51,568 bases of DNA from Streptomyces sp. DI166 (GTDB lineage Bacteria > Actinomycetota > Actinomycetes > Streptomycetales > Streptomycetaceae), in contig NZ_FLSP01000064.1 of NCBI RefSeq assembly GCF_900091315.1, forward strand, positions 1-51,568. The letters run 5' to 3'. The translations under genes were made by a program, and so were the position numbers. The notes beneath the pieces were generated by a model. It searched no databases and was not told the DNA's origin. It saw only the letters and a program-made list of their open reading frames with translations. This document shows, one piece after another, positions 33,404 through 41,060 of the stretch. Within the stretch, counting starts at the first letter, position 1. Each line of letters opens with the position of its first letter.

Positions 33404-34298
33404 GAGGTGCGCGCGGTCCGTGGCGCGGGGCGGCCCCGGGGCTGAGTTCGAGGAGGCGGACCACGCGGTAGCGGTGCGGGCGGAAGCGCTCGTAGTACGG
33501 CTCGACCTCGTCGTCCGCCAGGGGGCGGCCGAGCAGCGCGACGCCGGTCATCGTGGCCAGGTGGTAGTCGCCGAGGGGCAGGGCGTCCGCGTCGCCGAGG
33601 GCGCGGTGGCCGACCTGGGCGGCGGTCCAGACGCCGACGCCGGGCAGGTGCGCCATGACGGCGTAGGCGCGTGCGGGGTCGTCGGCCGCGGCCTCCAGCC
33701 GGGCCGCGTGGCGGGCCGCCTCGACAATGGTGGCGGAGCGGTGCAGGTCCACGCCCGCGCTGCGCCACTCCCAGCTCGGCACGGTACGCCAGGTCTCGGG
33801 AGACGGCGGCACCCGCATGCCCTCCGGGGCCGGTCCGGGCGGCGGGGCGCCGTAGCGGCGGACCAGGCGGGCGAAGGAGGCGAACGCGTCCACGCCGACG
33901 ACCCGCTGTTCGAGGACGGCGGGCACGAGCGCTTCGAAGAGGCGTCCGGTGCGGGGCACCCGCAGGCCGGGCAGGCGTCGGACGGCGGCGCGCAGGACGG
34001 GGTGCTCGGGGTGGAACAGGTCGGGCCGGTCCTGCTCGCCGAGTTCGCGGCGGACGGAGTCGGCGAGCCGGTCGGCGCCGGGGCCCCAGGCGTCGACGCG
34101 CAGGTCGTCCGGGCGGTGCTGGCGGATGCAGTAGGTGACCGGGCCGGAGGCGGTCAGGGCGGTGCGCCACAGGGCGCCGTCGGGTTCGAGCCGGTGGGTG
34201 GGGTCGTGGCGGCCGCGGCGCAGGGCGGACAGGGTCAGCGCGGCGTCCACGGGGAAGGGCGGCTGCCAGCGCACCGACCGGTCCGGGGGCTCGGGCAT
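33384..34298 (-). CDS. AlkA-type DNA-3-methyladenine glycosylase
   Basis: A 304-residue DNA repair enzyme. The N-terminal region resembles AlkA_N (FPVDAALTLSALRRGRHDPT). The helix-hairpin-helix motif is HLPGVGVWTAAQVG, followed by the catalytic-region aspartate in LPLGDYHLAT. It would remove alkylated purines from DNA. Length matches the family. The last residues (about RAPRAGPFH) lie in the 40-bp tandem repeat, so the tail may be variable. A hairpin at 34314-34343 lies just upstream. Confidence 0.88.
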   Translation of the reverse strand: MPEPPDRSVRWQPPFPVDAALTLSALRRGRHDPTHRLEPDGALWRTALTASGPVTYCIRQHRPDDLRVDAWGPGADRLADSVRRELGEQDRPDLFHPEHPVLRAAVRRLPGLRVPRTGRLFEALVPAVLEQRVVGVDAFASFARLVRRYGAPPPGPAPEGMRVPPSPETWRTVPSWEWRSAGVDLHRSATIVEAARHAARLEAAADDPARAYAVMAHLPGVGVWTAAQVGHRALGDADALPLGDYHLATMTGVALLGRPLADDEVEPYYERFRPHRYRVVRLLELSPGAAPRHGPRAPRAGPFH

Positions 34299-34313
34299 CT
34301 GTCGCCTCCGTCG

Positions 34314-34343
34314 GAGGGCCGCCCGAGCTTGCGGGCGGCCCTC
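34314..34343 (-). terminator. Terminator hairpin of the small secreted protein gene
   Basis: GAGGGCCGCCCG and CGGGCGGCCCTC form a perfect 12-base stem with a 6-base loop, 19 bases after the stop codon (34363) of the minus-strand secreted protein gene and upstream of the glycosylase start. Confidence 0.75.
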
Positions 34344-34362
34344 GCGGTGGGGGTGGGGCGGG

Positions 34363-34659
34363 TCAGTACTCGATGCCCGGGAGGAGGTTCGTCACCGGGG
34401 CGACCAGGTCGGTGACCTGGTGCAGCTGGTTCAGCTCGCCCGGCACCCGGTTGAGCTCGTTGAGCTGCTGCGAGGGCCGCGGGAGCGTCGCCTTGTGCTC
34501 CTCGGGGAGGTCGCTCACGGTGAGCGAGTCGAGCATGCTGATCGGGCTGAGGTTCCCGGCCGGGGCGTCCGCCTCGGCCGCGCTCGCCATCGGGGCGGCG
34601 AGGCCGGTGACCGACGCGGCCAGACCGACGGCGGCGACGATACGTCGTGTTGAGATCAT
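34363..34659 (-). CDS. Small secreted protein (98 aa)
   Basis: A signal peptide (ISTRRIVAAVGLAASVTGLA, cleaved near ASAA) precedes a mature 70-residue part rich in Leu, Asn, Pro and Val (QQLNELNRVPGELNQLHQV, DLVAPVTNLLPGIE). It has no cysteine and no motif I recognise. The repeated LN/LxQ pattern suggests an amphipathic, possibly surface-active or cell-wall-associated protein, but this is a guess. Upstream bases to 34829 also serve the divergent SnoaL-like gene. Confidence 0.72.
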   Translation of the reverse strand: MISTRRIVAAVGLAASVTGLAAPMASAAEADAPAGNLSPISMLDSLTVSDLPEEHKATLPRPSQQLNELNRVPGELNQLHQVTDLVAPVTNLLPGIEY

Positions 34660-34829
34660 GTCGGGAGCAACGCGCGCGGCCCCCGCCCGGACACGGCCAC
34701 GGGGCGCGGCTCACTCGTCAGGCGGACCGGCTCCGCTGGGCTTGCCGAGGCCGCCGGTGCGGAGGAGCCTCGTAGATGAGGTCGGCGCGGCCCGTTCCCC
34801 GAGGACCGCGGGCCTCGAAGGAGGTCACC

Positions 34830-35192
34830 ATGGGCACCGCGGCAACCCCCGGCTTCGACACCGAAGCCCTGCGCCGGGGCATCGAGGGACAGGCGGCGAC
34901 ACTGCTGTCGCTGTACGCGGACGACGCCGAGCTGCGCGTCGTGGACCGCAACACCCAGCCAAGCCATCCCCGGGTCCTGCACGGCCGTGACGAGATCAGC
35001 GAGTTGCTGGAGGACGTCTACAGCCGCGACATGACCCACAAGCTGGAGAACTGCGTCGTCCAGGGGGACAGCATGGCCTTCAGCGAGTCCTGTGTGTACG
35101 CGGACGGTGTGCGCGTCCTGGCCGAGTCGATGGCCTCGCTGCGCGACGGCAAGATCGTCGAGCAGACCATGATCCAGGCGTGGGACGAGTGA
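34830..35192 (+). CDS. SnoaL-like/NTF2-fold protein
   Basis: A 120-residue protein with the cone fold of the SnoaL/NTF2 superfamily: an N-terminal helix (LRRGIEGQAATLLSLYADDA), LRVVDRN, HGRDEISELLEDVYSRDMTH, and beta strands ending in QTMIQAWDE. Such proteins act as cyclases, isomerases or ligand carriers; the active site cannot be assigned. ATG 34830 follows GAAGGAGG. It is convergent with the CU044_5270-type gene, 14 bases apart. Confidence 0.85.
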   Translation: MGTAATPGFDTEALRRGIEGQAATLLSLYADDAELRVVDRNTQPSHPRVLHGRDEISELLEDVYSRDMTHKLENCVVQGDSMAFSESCVYADGVRVLAESMASLRDGKIVEQTMIQAWDE

Positions 35193-35206
35193 GAGGGGCC
35201 CGCTGA

Positions 35207-36160
35207 TCAGCGCATCCAGGCGCGGTACGCCATCACGTCACCGGCCTTGACGCCGTACTCGGGCTGCGCCCGGGTGAAGGTGGTCTCCAGCCCCAGTACG
35301 GCGCCGGTGGCCGGGTCCATGATCAGCATCTCGCGGGTGCCGTTCCGGTCGTGGACGTACGCCAGTCCGCGCCGCCCGAGCCGGTCGGTGACCTCGCCGG
35401 CGGGCCGGAGGTCCCCCGCGTCCGCCAGCAGCCGCGCGAGCGCCGCGGATTCCCGGTCGCCGAGGGTCCAGGTGTCCAGCAACACCGCGACGGCGTCGAG
35501 GAGTTCGCCCGTCGAGAGGTCCGTACGGCTGTACGCGGCCTCGCTCAGGTAGGCGCGCAGCCGGCCGGGGTCACGGGGCGGTGGCGACTGCGGCGGGGCG
35601 TCGCTCCAACTGGGCGGGTAGGTACGGCGGCTGAGCACATGGCCGTCGTCGACGACCTCGCCCTCGCCGGTGAGGACCGGGCGCCCGGGGTGGCGCGGGT
35701 CGGTGGCGACGACGACCTCCGTGTGGCTGTCGTCGGCATGCCATCGCACGAGGCGCTCCTCGGGGAGCGTGACCGGAGGTTCGTCGTCGCTCATCCCGAG
35801 GCTCCAGGACTGCACATGGGTGCCCTTGCGCAGCGCCGGAGAACCGTCGGCGCGGGCCTGCGCGCGTGCGGCCAGGGTGTCGAGGGTGACGGGGGTGGTG
35901 TCGGCCCGCACCACCAGGGGGCGGGGTGCGGCGACCGCGGGAGCGGTGGTCCGGCCGCTGAGCATGAGCGCCGACACCAGCGCGACGACGACGGCGGCTG
36001 CCAGGGCCCACATCCGCCCGCGTCCGCGTCGGGGCGTACCGCCGCGCATCAGCCGGGCGAGGTGCTGCTCGGCCCGCCCGTCGAGGGGGCCGTCGCCGTA
36101 GTGGGGGCCGTCGGTGGGCACCGGGTTGGCGTTGCGCAGGAGGTCGAGTTCGTCAGCCAC
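35207..36160 (-). CDS. CU044_5270-type single-pass membrane protein (probable anti-sigma partner)
   Basis: A 317-residue protein. The first 48 residues are cytoplasmic (MADELDLLRNANPVPTDGPH), one membrane segment follows (RMWALAAAVVVALVSALMLS), and a 245-residue extracytoplasmic part remains (KGTHVQSWSLGMSDDEPP, LAYVHDRNG). The pattern matches my memory of the CU044_5270 family, which sits beside ECF sigma factors. Its start overlaps the sigma gene's end by 8 bases, so it is coupled. A role in holding or releasing the sigma factor is inferred from position. Confidence 0.8.
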   Translation of the reverse strand: MADELDLLRNANPVPTDGPHYGDGPLDGRAEQHLARLMRGGTPRRGRGRMWALAAAVVVALVSALMLSGRTTAPAVAAPRPLVVRADTTPVTLDTLAARAQARADGSPALRKGTHVQSWSLGMSDDEPPVTLPEERLVRWHADDSHTEVVVATDPRHPGRPVLTGEGEVVDDGHVLSRRTYPPSWSDAPPQSPPPRDPGRLRAYLSEAAYSRTDLSTGELLDAVAVLLDTWTLGDRESAALARLLADAGDLRPAGEVTDRLGRRGLAYVHDRNGTREMLIMDPATGAVLGLETTFTRAQPEYGVKAGDVMAYRAWMR

Positions 36161-36686
36161 GGCCGTACTCCTTGGCGGGGATGGTGGGGCGCATGCGGTC
36201 GATCTCGGCTCTCAGTCGGCGACGGGCGCGGTGCAGGCGCATGGCGGCGGCGCGTCGGCCGCAGCCGAGGACGACGGCCACCTCGTCGACGCCGAGTTCC
36301 TCCCACGCCGTCAGCCGCAGGACCTCCTGGTCGGCCGGGGAGAGCCGGGCGAGCGCGTCGTGCACCCAGGCGCCGGGGGCGTCCGTGTCAGGGCCCGCCT
36401 CGATGTGCCGGCCGTGGGCCGCGTCGTCGTTGCCCAGCCGGCGCACCAGCCGCCGCCGTCGGCCCTGCCCGCGCACCGCGTTCGCCAGGCAGTTGTGCGC
36501 CACGCCGTACAGCCAGGGCAGCGGGGCCGCCGGCAGGTCGGCGCGGCGCCGCCAGGCCACCGTGAACACGTCCGCGACGACTTCCTCCACGTCGTCCGTA
36601 CGGCCGTCGAGTCGGCGCGCGACATAGCGGCTGACCGCCCAGTAGTGCTCGCGATAGGCAGCGGCGAAGGTTTCGTCGTCGCTCAT
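36153..36686 (-). CDS. ECF family RNA polymerase sigma factor
   Basis: A 177-residue extracytoplasmic-function sigma factor. Region 2 reads AAYREHYWAVSRYVARRLDG to VADVFTVAWRRRADLPAAPL; region 4 has LARLSPADQEVLRLTAWEEL then DEVAVVLGCGRRAAAMRLHRARRRL. ATG 36686 is chosen; the upstream in-frame stretch is not sigma-like. It overlaps its membrane partner and is divergent from the ctaD gene. The 36716-36763 region carries an inverted CGTCACAC pair that may be a self-recognised promoter. What it responds to is unknown. Confidence 0.9.
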   Translation of the reverse strand: MSDDETFAAAYREHYWAVSRYVARRLDGRTDDVEEVVADVFTVAWRRRADLPAAPLPWLYGVAHNCLANAVRGQGRRRRLVRRLGNDDAAHGRHIEAGPDTDAPGAWVHDALARLSPADQEVLRLTAWEELGVDEVAVVLGCGRRAAAMRLHRARRRLRAEIDRMRPTIPAKEYGRG

Positions 36687-36715
36687 GTCCCGTTCGTGTC
36701 CGGCACCCCCGGGAT

Positions 36716-36763
36716 CGTCACACCCCGGTTCGGTGATTCTTGTCGCGTCCGTCGAGTGTGACG
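36716..36763. promoter_or_regulatory. Divergent inverted repeat CGTCACAC / GTGTGACG
   Basis: CGTCACAC at 36716-36723 and its reverse complement at 36756-36763 are 32 bases apart in the region between the sigma gene and ctaD. The same motif faces both genes. It may be a -35 element or operator; no clear matching -10 is seen. Confidence 0.35.
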
Positions 36764-36792
36764 TGAGCTGCTCGCGCGGACACAGGCGGGTC

Positions 36793-38403
36793 GTGAGAGA
36801 CCAAATCAAATGGCTGACGACAACCGACCACAAGACGATCGGAACGCTCTATCTGGTCACGTCGTTCGCTTTCTTCGTGATCGGTGGCGTGATGGCGCTC
36901 TTCATGCGCGCCGAGCTCGCCCGGCCCGGTCTGCAGATCATGTCGAACGAGCAGTTCAACCAGGCGTTCACGATGCACGGCACTGTGATGCTGCTGATGT
37001 TCGCGACGCCGCTGTTCGCCGGTTTCGCGAACTGGATCATGCCGCTGCAGATCGGCGCGCCCGACGTGGCGTTCCCGCGGCTGAACATGCTGGCCTACTG
37101 GTTGTATCTGTTCGGTTCGCTGATCGCGGTGGGCGGGTTCCTGACGCCGGACGGGGCGGCGGACTTCGGGTGGTTCGCGTACGCGCCGTTGTCGGACTCG
37201 GTGCGTTCGCCGGGTATCGGCGCGGACATGTGGATCATGGGTCTGGCCTTCTCGGGCTTCGGCACGATCCTCGGCTCGGTCAACTTCATCACCACGATCA
37301 TCTGCATGCGCGCCCCGGGCATGACGATGTTCCGGATGCCGATCTTCACGTGGAACGTGCTGCTGACCGGTGTGCTGGTCCTGCTGGCTTTCCCGGTGCT
37401 GGCCGCGGCTCTGTTCGCGCTGGAGGCGGACCGCAAGTTCGGTGCCCACGTCTTCGACTCCGCCAACGGCGGCGCGCTGTTGTGGCAGCACCTGTTCTGG
37501 TTCTTCGGGCATCCAGAGGTGTACATCATCGCCCTGCCGTTCTTCGGGATCATCTCCGAGGTCGTGCCGGTCTTCTCCCGCAAGCCGATGTTCGGCTACA
37601 TGGGTCTGATCGGGGCGACGATCTCGATCGCGGGTCTGTCGATCACGGTGTGGGCGCACCACATGTACGTCACCGGCGGTGTGCTGCTGCCGTTCTTCTC
37701 CTTCATGACGTTCCTGATCGCGGTGCCGACGGGTGTGAAGTTCTTCAACTGGATCGGCACGATGTGGAAGGGCTCGCTGTCCTTCGAGACGCCGATGCTG
37801 TGGGCGACGGGCTTCCTGGTCACGTTCACCTTCGGTGGTCTGACCGGTGTGATCCTGGCGTCGCCGCCGATGGACTTCCACGTCTCGGACTCGTACTTCG
37901 TGGTGGCGCACTTCCACTACGTGGTGTTCGGCACCGTGGTGTTCGCGATGTTCTCCGGCTTCCACTTCTGGTGGCCGAAGTTCACCGGCAGGATGCTCGA
38001 CGAGCGGCTCGGCAAGATCACGTTCTGGACGCTGTTCTTCGGCTTCCACGGCACCTTCCTCGTCCAGCACTGGCTGGGCACGAACGGGATGCAGCGCCGG
38101 ATTCCGGACTACTTGGCGGTGGAGGGCCTGACCACGCTCAACACGGTGTCGTCGATCTTCACGTTCGTGCTCGGCCTGTCGTTCCTGCCGTTCTTCTACA
38201 ACGTCTGGAAGACCGCCAAGTACGGCAAGAAGATCGAGGTCGACGACCCGTGGGGCTACGGCCGTTCGCTGGAGTGGGCGACGAGCTGCCCGCCGCCCCG
38301 GCACAACTTCACCACCCTGCCCCGGATCCGCTCCGAGTCCCCGGCGTTCGACGTCCACCATCCCCCGACCGGCTCCCCGGTGCGGGAGTTGAGCGCGCGA
38401 TGA
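36793..38403 (+). CDS. ctaD: Cytochrome c oxidase subunit I (CtaD-like)
   Basis: A 536-residue multipass membrane protein, the catalytic haem-copper subunit of an aa3-type oxidase. Haem and copper ligands are visible: MHGTVMLL, HPEVYIIALPFFG (with the crosslinked Tyr of HPEVY), WAHHMY, and HFHYVV near the second haem. Twelve membrane segments are expected. It begins at GTG 36793; the extended N-terminus of typical Streptomyces CtaD (before WLTTTDHK) is largely missing, as the gene starts close to the divergent sigma region. No ctaC or ctaE is adjacent, so it is probably a second copy. It overlaps a small gene by ATGA. Confidence 0.92.
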   Translation: MRDQIKWLTTTDHKTIGTLYLVTSFAFFVIGGVMALFMRAELARPGLQIMSNEQFNQAFTMHGTVMLLMFATPLFAGFANWIMPLQIGAPDVAFPRLNMLAYWLYLFGSLIAVGGFLTPDGAADFGWFAYAPLSDSVRSPGIGADMWIMGLAFSGFGTILGSVNFITTIICMRAPGMTMFRMPIFTWNVLLTGVLVLLAFPVLAAALFALEADRKFGAHVFDSANGGALLWQHLFWFFGHPEVYIIALPFFGIISEVVPVFSRKPMFGYMGLIGATISIAGLSITVWAHHMYVTGGVLLPFFSFMTFLIAVPTGVKFFNWIGTMWKGSLSFETPMLWATGFLVTFTFGGLTGVILASPPMDFHVSDSYFVVAHFHYVVFGTVVFAMFSGFHFWWPKFTGRMLDERLGKITFWTLFFGFHGTFLVQHWLGTNGMQRRIPDYLAVEGLTTLNTVSSIFTFVLGLSFLPFFYNVWKTAKYGKKIEVDDPWGYGRSLEWATSCPPPRHNFTTLPRIRSESPAFDVHHPPTGSPVRELSAR

Positions 38404-38738
38404 CCGCCGGCGAGGATCCTGGGTGGGTCGGACAGGTCGAGGGCTATCTGCTGGTCGCGGCCACGCGTGAGGAGGGCCGTACCGCGGCCGAGCGCTTCTG
38501 CGCCTCGCTGGACGCGTGGCTGACGGAGACCCAGCGGGAGGAGGTGGAGCGGCGGTTCGCGACGGAGTACGCGGCGCTGGCCCGGCGGTCCTGGGAGCGT
38601 ACGGCGAGGCGTGCGGAGGAGTTGCGGGGGGAGTACGAGGAACGGTACCGGGCTCTGCGCTGTCGGCTGATGGCGGCGGGTCTGCTGGTGGGCGTCGGTC
38701 TGGCGGCCGTGGCGGGAATCCTGGCCGTGATCCGCTGA
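38400..38738 (+). CDS. Small membrane protein coupled to ctaD
   Basis: A 112-residue protein. The first 85 residues are charged and helical, likely a coiled coil (GRTAAERFCASLDAWLTETQ and RRSWERTARRAEELRGEYEE), and the C-terminus has one membrane segment (LLVGVGLAAVAGILAVIR). It overlaps ctaD by 4 bases (ATGA), implying coupled translation and a possible role as an accessory subunit or assembly factor of the oxidase. I know no named family. Confidence 0.7.
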   Translation: MTAGEDPGWVGQVEGYLLVAATREEGRTAAERFCASLDAWLTETQREEVERRFATEYAALARRSWERTARRAEELRGEYEERYRALRCRLMAAGLLVGVGLAAVAGILAVIR

Positions 38739-38768
38739 GGGAGCGGCCGCGGGGTCATACTGGCCGAC

Positions 38769-39995
38769 GTGCGCATAGCGATCATGTCGGCGGGCTCGCG
38801 GGGCGACGTGGCCCCCTACACCGGTCTGGGTCAGGCCCTGGCGCGGGCCGGGCACGAGGTCACCCTGGTCACACACGGGTACTTCGAGCCGCTGGTGGAG
38901 GGTTCGCTGCTGCGCTTCCACCCGCTTCCGGTCGACCCCCGGGCGGAGTCCCGCTCCGCACAGGGCCTGGGGCTGCACCGCAGCAGGACCGGTGTGGGCA
39001 AGCTGGTGCGGCTGGCCGCGATGGCGCGGTCGCTGGTGGGCCTGATGACGGACGACCTGCTGGCCGCCGCCCGGAAGGCCGACATCCTGCTGGTGTCCGG
39101 TTCGCTCGCCCCTGTGGGGCGCGCCATCGCCGAGGGCCTGGGGCTGCCGGTCCTCGGCGTCTACCTCCAACCGGTGGCTCCCACACGGGAGTTCGCCCCG
39201 TCCGTCATGGGCGCCAGATCCTGGGGCGGCGTCGGCAACCGGATCGCCGGGCACGGGCTGAACCTGGTGATGGAACGGGGCTTCGCGGCGACGATGCCGT
39301 CGCTGCGCGCCCAGTTGGGTCCGGCCCGCCGCACGCGCGTCCCGCTGCCCGTCCTGCACGGCTTCAGCCCGCTGGTGGTGCCCCGCCCCCGGGACTGGCC
39401 GGCCGGTCTGGAGGTGGCCGGCTACTGGTGGCCGTACGACCGCGAGGAGCGGCTGCCCGCCGAGGTCGAGGCGTTCCTCGACGCGGGCGATCCGCCGGCG
39501 TACGTGGGCCTCGGCAGCGCGACCGTGCCGGACCCGGAGGCGCTGAGTGCCGAGATCGTGCGGGGGTTGCGGCGGGCCGGGCTGCGCGGGGTGATCCAGC
39601 GCGGCTGGGGCGGCCTGGCGGCGGACGGCGACGACATGCTGACGGTCGACGAGGTGCCGCACTCGGTCCTGTTCCCGCGCATGGCCGCCGTCGTCCATCA
39701 CGCGGGCGCGGGCACGACCGGGGCGGGCCTGCGGGCCGGGGTCCCGTCCGTCCCGGTGCCGGTCCAGTTCGACGCGGGCTTCTGGGCCCGGCGGCTGGTC
39801 ACCGTGGGCGTGGCCCCCTGCGCGGTAACGCTGCGCGACCTGACGGCGGCCGGTCTGGCGACCGCTCTCGACCGGGCGGTACGCGACCCTGGGCACCGGG
39901 AGCGCGCCCGCACCCTCGGCGCCCGCATCCGCGCGGAGGACGGGACGGCGCCGGTACTGGCGGCGGTGGAGCGGCTGACGGAGGGCGGCGCCTAG
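38769..39995 (+). CDS. UGT-like glycosyltransferase
   Basis: A 408-residue GT-B enzyme. The N-terminus MRIAIMSAGSRGDVAPYTGL with HEVTLVTHGYFE resembles macrolide-type and sterol glycosyltransferases (GT1/GT28). The C-terminal donor-site segment reads VVHHAGAGTTGAGLRAGVPS, a UDP-glycosyltransferase signature, followed by PVQFDAGFWARRL. It probably transfers a sugar to a lipophilic acceptor, perhaps a macrolide or glycolipid. It starts at GTG 38769 with no strong ribosome-binding site. Its stop codon (TAG 39993-39995) abuts the MITE-like element at 39995. Confidence 0.88.
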   Translation: MRIAIMSAGSRGDVAPYTGLGQALARAGHEVTLVTHGYFEPLVEGSLLRFHPLPVDPRAESRSAQGLGLHRSRTGVGKLVRLAAMARSLVGLMTDDLLAAARKADILLVSGSLAPVGRAIAEGLGLPVLGVYLQPVAPTREFAPSVMGARSWGGVGNRIAGHGLNLVMERGFAATMPSLRAQLGPARRTRVPLPVLHGFSPLVVPRPRDWPAGLEVAGYWWPYDREERLPAEVEAFLDAGDPPAYVGLGSATVPDPEALSAEIVRGLRRAGLRGVIQRGWGGLAADGDDMLTVDEVPHSVLFPRMAAVVHHAGAGTTGAGLRAGVPSVPVPVQFDAGFWARRLVTVGVAPCAVTLRDLTAAGLATALDRAVRDPGHRERARTLGARIRAEDGTAPVLAAVERLTEGGA

Positions 39996-40150
39996 GCCGT
40001 GGGCGCAAAGTCCACCTGCCGCCCGACGCCCGGCACGCCGAGAGCATGCTCCCCCACGTTCGAACCCGGCTTCGCCGGCTCGCGCGGGGGCACCCCCGTG
40101 CCGCCGCTCGGCCCGCCCTCCGGGCGGACGACGCGACTTCGCGGACACGG
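39995..40150. repeat. MITE-like element, copy 2
   Basis: About 156 bp filling most of the gap between two convergent genes. Its ends are related inverted repeats: GGCCGTGGGCGCAAAGTC at 39995-40012, and at 40133-40150 the reverse complement of GGCCGTGTCCGCGAAGTC. The inner right half (40085-40140) matches the reverse complement of 20456-20511. The left half forms a separate stem (CCCGGCTTCGCCGG). No coding capacity is supported. Confidence 0.7.
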
Positions 40151-40184
40151 CCCAGGCCGCGGGCGGAAGACGGCGCCCCGCCCC

Positions 40185-40856
40185 TCAACTCCCCGTGACC
40201 CGAGGCTGCAACGGCTGCAACGGCTGCAGGATGCTCAGCAGCAGCCGTACCAGTTCGTCGACCACCTCATCGAGCGTCGCGTCCACCCAGCCCGAACTCC
40301 AGTCGTGCAGAAGGCCGTTCACGCTGCCGATGAAGGCCGTGGCCGAGAGCCGGTAGTCACGAGGGGCCGCCTCCCCGCGGGTCACCGCGGCCGCGGCCTC
40401 GGCGCAGACGAGGTCGACCCAGCGGGCCCGGCGGGCCAGGCGCTGTTCCTCCAGTCGGGGGCTGACGCCGATGATCTCGACGAAGGTGATGCGGACGCGG
40501 CGCGGGTCGGCCGTGACGTTCGCTGCGTAGGCGCGGAAGATCGCGGCGGCGCGCTCGGCGAGCGGCAGGCCCTCCGCCGCGGCCGCCGCGGCCAGGACCG
40601 CTTCCTCCGCCCAGCCGTTGACCTGGAGGTGGAGCGCGGCGAGGACGTCCTCCAGGGTGCGGAACTCCTCGTAGAACTGGCGTGTCGACAGTCCCGCCGC
40701 CTCACTGAGCGCGGCGACCGTGGTGCCCCGGTAGCCCGGTGTGTCCCCGAACAGCTGGAGTGCCGCGTCGAGGAACCGGCGTCGGCGCTCGGCCTGGCGT
40801 TCCTCCGCCGACTTGCCGCCGTAACGGCCGGTCGGCGCCCTGAGTCTGCCCGCCAA
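40185..40856 (-). CDS. TetR family transcriptional regulator
   Basis: A 223-residue repressor. After a basic leader (MAGRLRAPTGRYGGKSAEER) the HTH reads FLDAALQLFGDTPGYRGTTV then LSEAAGLSTRQFYEEFRTLE. The C-terminal part is helical and Ala-rich, ligand unknown. The last residues (LQPLQPLQPRVTGS) come from a 9-base repeat. It is divergent from the secreted beta-propeller gene and is a likely repressor of both itself and that gene through the inverted repeats at 40926-40969. Confidence 0.9.
   Translation of the reverse strand: MAGRLRAPTGRYGGKSAEERQAERRRRFLDAALQLFGDTPGYRGTTVAALSEAAGLSTRQFYEEFRTLEDVLAALHLQVNGWAEEAVLAAAAAAEGLPLAERAAAIFRAYAANVTADPRRVRITFVEIIGVSPRLEEQRLARRARWVDLVCAEAAAAVTRGEAAPRDYRLSATAFIGSVNGLLHDWSSGWVDATLDEVVDELVRLLLSILQPLQPLQPRVTGS
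40204..40230. repeat. Three 9-bp repeats in the TetR 3' end
   Basis: GGCTGCAAC occurs twice in tandem and GGCTGCAGG once more (40204-40230). On the minus strand it encodes three Leu-Gln-Pro units at the end of the TetR protein. Confidence 0.8.
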
Positions 40857-40925
40857 TGTCCTTCCTCTCCTCAGCCGTTCGTCATTTTGTCGTGTACGCA
40901 GTCTTGTGGAGAAGGCCCCCCTCTC

Positions 40926-40941
40926 CTTACTTTCCAGTAAG
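40926..40941. promoter_or_regulatory. TetR operator-like inverted repeat 1
   Basis: CTTACT-TTCC-AGTAAG is a perfect 6-base inverted repeat with a 4-base spacer, in the style of YTACTnnnnAGTAR sites of TetR repressors. It lies between the divergent TetR and beta-propeller genes. Confidence 0.65.
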
Positions 40942-40947
40942 TCAAAC

Positions 40948-40969
40948 TCTGAACGACTCCGTGTTCAGA
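40948..40969. promoter_or_regulatory. TetR operator-like inverted repeat 2
   Basis: TCTGAAC and GTTCAGA form a perfect 7-base inverted repeat with an 8-base spacer, 6 bases after repeat 1. Together they make an AT-rich regulatory island in a GC-rich gap of 204 bases (40857-41060). Confidence 0.55.
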
Positions 40970-41060
40970 TTTCCGACCACTTTGGCATGCGCACGCCACC
41001 CCCGCACCAGGTGTACCCCCCATCAGGCCACCCCGCAGCCGTCCATGAGGAGAGCCCCCC

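Noticed and set aside
36685..36792. Earlier start of ctaD within the divergent region
   Set aside because: The upstream frame overlaps the sigma gene promoter and does not resemble the CtaD N-terminus; GTG 36793 is the first plausible start.
39995..40150. Coding gene between the glycosyltransferase and TetR genes
   Set aside because: The only frames come from the MITE-like repeat and appear again in copy 1; no ribosome-binding site or family signal.
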